From NCBI GenBank assembly GCA_945890595.1, contig CAMDCQ010000063.1, forward strand, positions 1-12,239: a stretch of 12,239 nt of DNA, read 5' to 3'. Shown one piece after another: positions 6,842 to 12,239 of the stretch. A program made the position numbers and the translations under genes. The notes under the pieces were generated by a model that saw nothing but the letters and a program-made list of their open reading frames with translations, was not told the DNA's origin and made no database searches. Each line of letters starts with the position of its first letter. The first letter of the stretch is position 1. The stretch comes from Chitinophaga pinensis. Lineage in GTDB: Bacteria; Bacteroidota; Bacteroidia; NS11-12g; UBA9320.

Positions 6842-6969
6842 GTAGAGAGGTATGAAGATCATTTTTGAAATGACAGTTTTGAACGTCCGCGGGGACACGA
6901 ACATATACGTCGAATACTGAGATTACGTCGTGAGCAGAATTGGTTCGTGTCTTCAAGAACCAAAATGGT
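6842..6969. repeat. 128-bp REPIN-like tandem unit R2
   Basis: About 92% identical to R1 by eye (roughly 10 differences). Its first 24 bp or so repeat the 3' end of the RAYT coding sequence, including the stop codon, but have no gene in front. Palindrome A (6885-6902) has two changes in its left arm, giving GTCCGCG. Palindrome B (6942-6961) has one mismatch (CAAGAACC arm). Confidence 0.9.
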
Positions 6970-7089
6970 GTAGAGATGTATGAAAATTGTTTTTGAAATG
7001 AGAGTTTCGAACGTTCGTGGGAACACGAACATATACGTCGAATAGTGAAATTACGTCGCGAGCAGAATTGGTTCGTGTCTTCACGAACC
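6970..7089. repeat. REPIN-like tandem unit R3 (truncated at the purL flank)
   Basis: Third copy in the same 128-bp phase. The RAYT-tail part has diverged (GTAGAGATGTATGAAAATTG). Palindromes A (7013-7030, GTTCGTG-GGAA-CACGAAC) and B (7070-7089) are both perfect. Homology stops exactly at the end of palindrome B, after which the purL downstream flank begins at about 7090. This marks the right boundary of the module. Confidence 0.9.
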
Positions 7090-7092
7090 TCA

Positions 7093-7117
7093 GCCATTCT
7101 TAAAAACGTCCCGCTCC
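7093..7117. repeat. purL downstream flank, block 1 (right copy)
   Basis: Identical over 25 bp to 5702-5726. It sits 3 bp after the last REPIN-like palindrome and 2 bp before the purL stop codon (minus strand). Read in the purL direction it stays in frame past the stop as E-E-R-D-V-F-K-N-G and then TGA. Confidence 0.9.
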
Positions 7118-7119
7118 TC

Positions 7120-10100
7120 CTAATTAAACCACTCCACACCGTTTTTAAAGATATCCATAAAGGCCATTTCTGGAATGTTTTTCATCAAGCCTTCGCGGAA
7201 ACGTTCTGGATGTCCCATTCTGCCATAAATCTGTCCAGAAGCGTCTGTGATGCCTTCTATTCCGTGTACAGATCCATTTGGATTATAGGGCATATTTAGT
7301 GCTATTCTTCCTTCAAAATCTATATACTGCGTAGCGATTTGGCCATTCTCAGCCAATTCTTTAACCATAGCATCGGAAGCATAAAATCGTCCTTCTCCAT
7401 GAGAAAAAGGTACAATAAATTTCTTATACAACATACCCTTAAGCCAAGGGCTCTTATCCGACATTACTTGCACGTGAGCAGTTTGGCTAATATGTCTTCC
7501 AATCGTATTAAACGTCATAGTAGCAGAGCTACCATCTAAATCACGTATTTGCCCATAAGGAAGTAAACCCGATTTTACCAGTGCTTGAAAACCGTTGCAA
7601 ATACCAAGTATAAGTCCACCTCGTTTAAGCAGTGCATGAACAGCCTCCTTTATCTCGGGATTTTTAAGTACCGATACGATATATTTTGCAGATCCGTCTG
7701 GCTCATCACCAGCAGAAAATCCACCGGGTATCATCATGATTTGAGCTGCACTTATTTCACTTATAAATGTAGTAATAGACTCTTGAATTGCTTTCTCATT
7801 GTAATTTCTAAATAACGCCGTGTGCACTTCTGCTCCTGCATCTACAAATACATGCTCTGTCTCATACTCACAGTTTGTCCCCGGAAAAATGGGAATAAAA
7901 ACACGTGGTGTTTGAACCGCATCAGGCTTACTAATAGTTGTCGTTGTTGAGAGTGCCTTTGCTACTTCTGTAGCTTGTACATTTTTTGATTTTGCAGGAA
8001 AAATAGGTTCTAAGGTATGCTCCCATGCCATACTCAGCTCCGCTAGATTGAAATGAATATCATTCATGCTTAAGTGATTACCACCCGTTTTACCCAATAA
8101 CGTATATTCCGATAATTCTACTTTTGATTCTAAAATCAAACTACCCAATAGCGGTGTAAAACAATCGTTATGATATTGTATTACTGCTCCTATGCCATTT
8201 CCTACTGCCATTTTAAATACCGCAGCAGCAAGACCCCCGTCTTTGACGATTTGTGCTGAGATAATCTCGCCTTTTACAATGCGCTGGTGAATATCCGTAT
8301 ACATCGCATTTAACTGAGTGTAATTGGCACATCCATCAGCCTTAGGCACATGCTCAGCTAAGTACAGGTAATTTTCTTCCGATTTTATTTCAGGTGAAAT
8401 AATATTTTTAAGCTCCCCCACCGCACAGGCAAACGAAATAAGTGTAGGCGGTACGTGCAGATTCTCAAATGACCCACTCATAGAGTCTTTACCACCGATT
8501 GCCGCAGTTTCAAACGCTAGTTGAGCTTCGAGTGCGCCCAATAAAGCTTGTAATGGCTTACCCCATTTTACAGCGTCTGCACCGAGCTTTTCAAAATACT
8601 CCTGAAAACTTAATCTTGCATTTTTATGATTTCCACCGCTAGCTACTAGTTTCACTAAAGATTCTACCACTGCATAACCTCCCATTAAAAATGGATTTTT
8701 ATTTGCCAAATCTACTGAGAAACCCCAAGTAGAAATAGCCACTGTTGTGGTAGATTTATTGAGTACAGGTATGGTATTCACACTCGCAAGTGAAGGCGTT
8801 TTCAGATTCTTACCCCCTAATGGCATGAGGACTGTAGTTCTGCCTACATGAGAATCAAAATTCTCAATAAGGCCTTTTTGAGAAGCTACGTTAAGTTTCC
8901 CTAATTCCTTTTTAAATTGCTCAAGAGTAAGTGGCGTCGTGTTCTTCTTTTCCACGTTAACATCGCAAAATGCTGTGGCGTTCATGCTTTTTTGTGTTCC
9001 TGCGGTATCTAAAAAAGTACGATCAAGATCTACAATCATTTCTCCGCGCCAGTATACTTGCATTCTACCGCTATCTGTAACTTCTGCTACTTCAACTGCT
9101 AATAAATTTTCTTGAGAAGCGTGCTCAATAAAAGCGGCTACATCTTTAGCCTCAACAACCACCGCCATACGTTCTTGCGACTCTGATATGGCTAACTCCG
9201 TTCCATTTAGCCCGGCGTATTTCGTTGGGAGTTTATCTAAATTTATGTGTAAACTGTCTGCTATCTCGCCTATGGCTACCGAAACTCCACCTGCTCCAAA
9301 ATCATTACATTTTTTAATTAGTCGCGTTACTTCGGGCTTACGAAATAGTCTTTGTATTTTTCTTTCTTCTACTGCATCTCCTTTTTGTACCTCTGCACTT
9401 AGTGTATTTATCGATGTTTCGTCTTGTACTTTACTACTTCCAGAAGCTCCGCCTACGCCATCTCTGCCGGTTTTACCTCCAACCATAATTACTCTATCTC
9501 CTGGCAGCGGCGCCTCTCTGCGCACCCAATTTTTAGGAACTGCACCTGCTACATAGCCCACTTCCATGCGTTTGGCTTTGTATCCTGGGTCGTATATCTC
9601 CGCGACTTGCGAAGTGGCTAGTCCTATTTGATTTCCGTAGGATGAATACCCTTTAGCAGCGGATTTGGTGATTTTCTTTTGAGGTAATTTTCCTTCTAAG
9701 GTGTCTTCTATGCGTTCCAAAGGATTAGCTGCTCCAGTAACCCGCATTGCTTGGTAAACAAAGGCTCTTCCGCTCAATGGATCACGAATAGCACCACCTA
9801 CACAGGTAGATGCCCCACCAAATGGTTCTATCTCAGTTGGGTGATTATGTGTTTCGTTTTTGAAAAGTAAGTACCAATCTTGTTTTTCTCCTTCTACATC
9901 TACCTCTATTTCTATGGTACATGCATTTATCTCATCGGTAATAACCAAGTCATTCAGTTTTCCATTTGCTCTTAAATATTTAGCAGCAATAGTACCTATA
10001 TCCATTAGTGAAATAGGTTTATGCTCTCTCCCAAGTTCTTTACGAAGGTGTAGGTAGCGTTCAAAAACTTCCTCTAATTTTTGAGCAAAATTCCCCTGAA

Positions 10101-10785
10101 ATTGGATGTCTTTTAATTCGGTTAAAAAAGTCGTGTGACGGCAATGATCGCTCCAATAGGTATCCAGCACTTTAAGTTCAGTTTCGGTTGGATTTCTATT
10201 TTCTTGAATGAAGTAGTCTTGAATAAATTTTAAATCATCTAGGTCAAACGAAAAACTCCATTCTTTATGAAATTGAAGAAGAGTAACTTCGTTTAGTTCG
10301 GTAAACCCATGAATAGTTGGCACTTCTGTAGGAAGAGGCACACTTGGTCTTTCGATGAGTAGTAAATCTTTTTCTTGTGAGTCCACATGATTAATAAGGT
10401 AATCTTTCACCTTATCCATATCTGTAGGACTTAGTTTGTCAAATACAAAAAGTTTACCAGTACGAATAGAAGGCTTATAACCTACTACCAATTGTATTGC
10501 TTGCTCAGCAGAGTCTGCGCGTTGGTCATATTGTCCTGGCAAGTATTCCATGGCAAACCAGGAGCTGTCCTCTGTTCCAGGATTAGATGTATGCACCGTG
10601 TCTGCCACTGCATCCAATAACACCGTTTGTAGTTTTTCCCAAGACTCTTGCTCAGCTCCAAATACGTCGTAGATAACGTAAAGTTTAAGACGCGTGAGCG
10701 CTGTAAATTCTTGAAGTTCGGCAAGTACTTTTTGAGACTCGACATCAAACGCGGATTTCTTTTCTACGAAAATTCTTTGATTCAT
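7120..10785 (-). CDS. purL: Phosphoribosylformylglycinamidine synthase, single-chain PurL
   Basis: Fourth step of de novo purine synthesis: FGAR + ATP + glutamine gives FGAM. The 1221-aa protein is the large single-chain form (E. coli about 1295 aa), so no separate PurS or PurQ is needed. The N-terminal PurS-like domain (about 1-150) and linker lead to D-H-C-R-H-T-T-F (213-220). The first AIRS-type ATPase half follows, with K-N-E-T-H-N-H-P-T-E-I-E-P-F-G-G (309-324) and G-G-K-T-G-R-D-G-V-G-G-A (436-447). The second half has I-G-G-K-D-S-M-S-G (763-771). The class I glutamine amidotransferase domain (about 960-1221) has nucleophile Cys1063 in G-I-C-N-G-F-Q-A-L and His1192/Glu1194 in G-H-P-E-R. 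The start at 10785 begins M-N-Q-R-I-F-V-E-K-K. The frame is open for 54 more codons upstream, but these lack PurL similarity and cover the promoter. The gene's 3' end abuts the RAYT island and is duplicated within it. Confidence 0.97.
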   Translation of the reverse strand: MNQRIFVEKKSAFDVESQKVLAELQEFTALTRLKLYVIYDVFGAEQESWEKLQTVLLDAVADTVHTSNPGTEDSSWFAMEYLPGQYDQRADSAEQAIQLVVGYKPSIRTGKLFVFDKLSPTDMDKVKDYLINHVDSQEKDLLLIERPSVPLPTEVPTIHGFTELNEVTLLQFHKEWSFSFDLDDLKFIQDYFIQENRNPTETELKVLDTYWSDHCRHTTFLTELKDIQFQGNFAQKLEEVFERYLHLRKELGREHKPISLMDIGTIAAKYLRANGKLNDLVITDEINACTIEIEVDVEGEKQDWYLLFKNETHNHPTEIEPFGGASTCVGGAIRDPLSGRAFVYQAMRVTGAANPLERIEDTLEGKLPQKKITKSAAKGYSSYGNQIGLATSQVAEIYDPGYKAKRMEVGYVAGAVPKNWVRREAPLPGDRVIMVGGKTGRDGVGGASGSSKVQDETSINTLSAEVQKGDAVEERKIQRLFRKPEVTRLIKKCNDFGAGGVSVAIGEIADSLHINLDKLPTKYAGLNGTELAISESQERMAVVVEAKDVAAFIEHASQENLLAVEVAEVTDSGRMQVYWRGEMIVDLDRTFLDTAGTQKSMNATAFCDVNVEKKNTTPLTLEQFKKELGKLNVASQKGLIENFDSHVGRTTVLMPLGGKNLKTPSLASVNTIPVLNKSTTTVAISTWGFSVDLANKNPFLMGGYAVVESLVKLVASGGNHKNARLSFQEYFEKLGADAVKWGKPLQALLGALEAQLAFETAAIGGKDSMSGSFENLHVPPTLISFACAVGELKNIISPEIKSEENYLYLAEHVPKADGCANYTQLNAMYTDIHQRIVKGEIISAQIVKDGGLAAAVFKMAVGNGIGAVIQYHNDCFTPLLGSLILESKVELSEYTLLGKTGGNHLSMNDIHFNLAELSMAWEHTLEPIFPAKSKNVQATEVAKALSTTTTISKPDAVQTPRVFIPIFPGTNCEYETEHVFVDAGAEVHTALFRNYNEKAIQESITTFISEISAAQIMMIPGGFSAGDEPDGSAKYIVSVLKNPEIKEAVHALLKRGGLILGICNGFQALVKSGLLPYGQIRDLDGSSATMTFNTIGRHISQTAHVQVMSDKSPWLKGMLYKKFIVPFSHGEGRFYASDAMVKELAENGQIATQYIDFEGRIALNMPYNPNGSVHGIEGITDASGQIYGRMGHPERFREGLMKNIPEMAFMDIFKNGVEWFN

Positions 10786-10805
10786 GCGTGCAGATAAATG
10801 AAGGG

Positions 10806-10813
10806 CAAAGTTA
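10806..10813 (-). promoter_or_regulatory. -7 element of purL
   Basis: On the minus strand this reads TAACTTTG, an exact TAnnTTTG match, 20 bp upstream of the purL ATG. Transcription would start near 10799 with a leader of about 14 nt. No clear TTTG lies at -33. No purine-responsive riboswitch or PUR-box-like palindrome was recognised in the leader. Confidence 0.5.
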
Positions 10814-10916
10814 AACCCACATTCTAAGCCTTCATTGTAATTGAATGGAATGTTGAGAAAAATAGAACAATATAGAAATAGGTATGATAGTAACCTTAAT
10901 TTTTGCTTAAAATCTG

Positions 10917-10924
10917 CATCTTTG
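10917..10924 (+). promoter_or_regulatory. Candidate -7 element of dxs (near-leaderless)
   Basis: CATCTTTG differs from TAnnTTTG only at the first base and is followed by CA, as in many promoters of the phylum. Initiation would fall around 10930, a few bases before the proposed TTG start at 10935. A matching -33 element was not found. The gap 10786-10934 thus holds two divergent promoter candidates. Confidence 0.35.
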
Positions 10925-10934
10925 CATCCTGAAA

Positions 10935-12239
10935 TTGTTAGATTCAATAACCTTTCCTTCTGATCTCAGAAAGCTCAGTAAGAATCAATTAACAGCACTT
11001 TGCTCAGAAATTCGTGCTTTTTTTATTGAGAAGATTTTGAAAAACGGTGGCCATTTTAGTGCTAATTTAGGCGTAGTTGAACTAACCGTCGCTTTGCACT
11101 ATGTGTATGACTTCTCTCACGACAAGTTAGTATGGGACGTAGGACACCAAGCTTACATCCATAAACTGCTGACGGGTCGCAAAGGCGAATTTGATAGCAT
11201 TCGAAAACACAACGGATTGAGTGGTTTCCCAAAAATAGATGAAAGTGTATTCGATCATTTTGGTACAGGACATTCTTCTACTTCTATCTCTGCCGTCATG
11301 GGAATGGCCGAAGCCTCACTTTTAGATGGCAAGCCTACAAAGCATATCGCTGTTATTGGAGACGGCTCTCTTACAGGAGGAATGGCCTTTGAAGCCTTAA
11401 ACAATCTCGGGGTGAGCAAAGCCAATGTTTTGGTCGTTATTAATGATAACCAAATGGGAATTGACCCCAATCTAGGGGCTATTAATACGCATTTGGGCGA
11501 AATAGAATTTAGCCAACAAAATCTTTTTCAAAATTTAGGATTACCTTACCGTGGACCACTTGACGGACATGATGTAGTGGCCTTAGTAGACTTTTTGGAA
11601 CAACAAAAAGACAATAAAACACCCCATGTGTTGCATCTAAAAACCATAAAAGGTAAAGGATACGAGCCGGCAGAAAAAGCCCAAACAGATTGGCATAGTG
11701 TGAATTACGTAAAAATAAATCCACTTCAACCTGCTACTAATGAGGCTAAACCACTCAAGTTTCAAGATGTGTTTGGACATACGTTGCTCGAGCTCGCAAA
11801 GATGGATGATCGGGTGGTAGGTATAACTCCTGCAATGCCTAGTGGCAGTTCTATGAAAATAATGATGGAGGCCATGCCCCACAGGGTATTTGATGTAGGT
11901 ATCGCAGAACAACACGCAGTCACTTTTGCTGCCGGTCTTGCCTTGCAAGGCAAGCGGCCATTTTGTAATATTTACTCGTCTTTTGCTCAACGTGCGTACG
12001 ACCAAATAATACATGATGTAGCCTTACAAAAAATTCCTGTCATCTTTTGCTTAGATAGAGCAGGAATCGTGGGAGCTGACGGACCAACACATCATGGCAC
12101 ATTTGATTTGGCATTTTTAAATGCAATTCCAAATCTTATCATACTCTCGCCGATGGACGAACACGAGCTGCGCAATATGATGTATTGGGCCCTCGATTAC
12201 ACGAAGGGACCTGTGGTAATTCGTTATCCAAGAGGTAAC
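10935..12239 (+). CDS. dxs: 1-deoxy-D-xylulose-5-phosphate synthase (5' part, runs off the window)
   Basis: First enzyme of the MEP isoprenoid pathway; condenses pyruvate with glyceraldehyde-3-phosphate using thiamine diphosphate. 435 codons are visible and the frame is open at the right edge. The N-terminus reads (M)L-D-S-I-T-F-P-S-D-L-R-K-L. Motifs present are G-G-H-F-S-A-N-L-G-V-V-E-L with His40, D-V-G-H-Q-A-Y (68-74), the ThDP/Mg motif G-D-G-S-L-T-G-G (142-149) with N-D-N (170-172), D-G-H-D (210-213), catalytic Glu325 in A-E-Q-H-A-V, and D-R-A-G-I-V-G-A-D-G-P-T-H-H-G (374-388). No ATG or GTG exists near the expected start. The only reasonable choice is TTG at 10935, with CTG at 10929 as an alternative; a stop lies at 10908. 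The span from the catalytic His to the Glu is about 36 residues shorter than between E. coli His49 and Glu370, the loss falling at about 180-200. Confidence 0.95.
   Translation, partial: MLDSITFPSDLRKLSKNQLTALCSEIRAFFIEKILKNGGHFSANLGVVELTVALHYVYDFSHDKLVWDVGHQAYIHKLLTGRKGEFDSIRKHNGLSGFPKIDESVFDHFGTGHSSTSISAVMGMAEASLLDGKPTKHIAVIGDGSLTGGMAFEALNNLGVSKANVLVVINDNQMGIDPNLGAINTHLGEIEFSQQNLFQNLGLPYRGPLDGHDVVALVDFLEQQKDNKTPHVLHLKTIKGKGYEPAEKAQTDWHSVNYVKINPLQPATNEAKPLKFQDVFGHTLLELAKMDDRVVGITPAMPSGSSMKIMMEAMPHRVFDVGIAEQHAVTFAAGLALQGKRPFCNIYSSFAQRAYDQIIHDVALQKIPVIFCLDRAGIVGADGPTHHGTFDLAFLNAIPNLIILSPMDEHELRNMMYWALDYTKGPVVIRYPRGN

Larger units (their letters stand above)
6091..7089 (+). mobile_element. RAYT module: transposase gene flanked by REPIN-like units
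   Basis: The module runs from the left palindrome pair through the RAYT gene to the last palindrome of the right array. Its termini are palindromic pairs rather than the long inverted repeats of DDE transposons, which fits a Y1/HUH enzyme. No short target duplication is seen, as expected for this family. The larger direct repeat of purL sequence lies outside these limits (left 5702-5881, right 7093-7189). Exact cleavage ends cannot be set from one copy. Confidence 0.7.

Noticed and set aside
6714..7089. CRISPR array
   Set aside because: The repeats are 128 bp long, contiguous, and have no unique spacers or cas genes. The palindrome layout fits REPIN/BIME elements.
6559..7139. Two similar minus-strand ORFs (6559-6828 and 6825-7139) sharing a peptide
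   Set aside because: The shared peptide is only the antisense reading of the 128-bp repeats. There is no start context, and the first ORF overlaps the transposase antisense.
7045..7299. Plus-strand 84-aa ORF across the purL end
   Set aside because: It reads antisense through the intact purL terminus and through repeat DNA. Its similarity to 5780-5880 comes from the duplication.
10786..10947. 54-residue N-terminal extension of PurL
   Set aside because: It lacks PurL similarity, covers the TAACTTTG promoter element, and would overlap the beginning of dxs. The family N-terminus fits the start at 10785.

Overview
The window suggests a Bacteroidota chromosome, most likely a Flavobacteriales-like lineage. 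Supporting signs are the low GC, A-rich leaders without clear Shine-Dalgarno sequences, several matches to the Bacteroidota -7 promoter element TAnnTTTG, a partial protein ending in a type IX secretion-like sorting tail, a large single-chain PurL, and a LytS-type kinase with a 7TM sensor. The genus cannot be fixed from the sequence alone.

Layout. Positions 2-106 hold the end of an upstream gene that looks like a T9SS cargo tail, followed by a strong intrinsic terminator. A well-formed promoter then drives maeB (320-2587), a malic enzyme fused to a phosphotransacetylase-like domain. Next comes an orphan 7TM sensor histidine kinase (2737-4575), with a hairpin immediately before its start. A two-gene unit follows, encoding a small predicted outer-membrane barrel protein and an ElaA-like GNAT acetyltransferase (4713-5670, 1 bp apart).

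From about 5670 to 7119 lies an accessory island. It contains a direct duplication of the 3' end and downstream flank of purL, a possible 61-aa ORF, and a REP-associated tyrosine transposase (RAYT, IS200-like HUH/Y1 family, 6192-6740). The RAYT gene is flanked by paired palindromes of the REPIN/BIME type. On its right side these form three 128-bp tandem units, the first of which begins inside the last codons of the transposase gene. The duplicated purL blocks bracket the whole module in direct orientation.

Beyond the island lie purL (7120-10785, minus strand; purine synthesis) and, divergently transcribed, dxs (from 10935, running off the right edge; isoprenoid precursor synthesis). Both have -7-like elements in the 149-bp gap between them. 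dxs seems to start at TTG with almost no leader and has a shortened central region.

The core genes are ordinary housekeeping functions. The unusual part is the RAYT/REPIN island next to purL, which is the best candidate for a little-described system here. RAYT-REPIN pairs are best known from Gammaproteobacteria.
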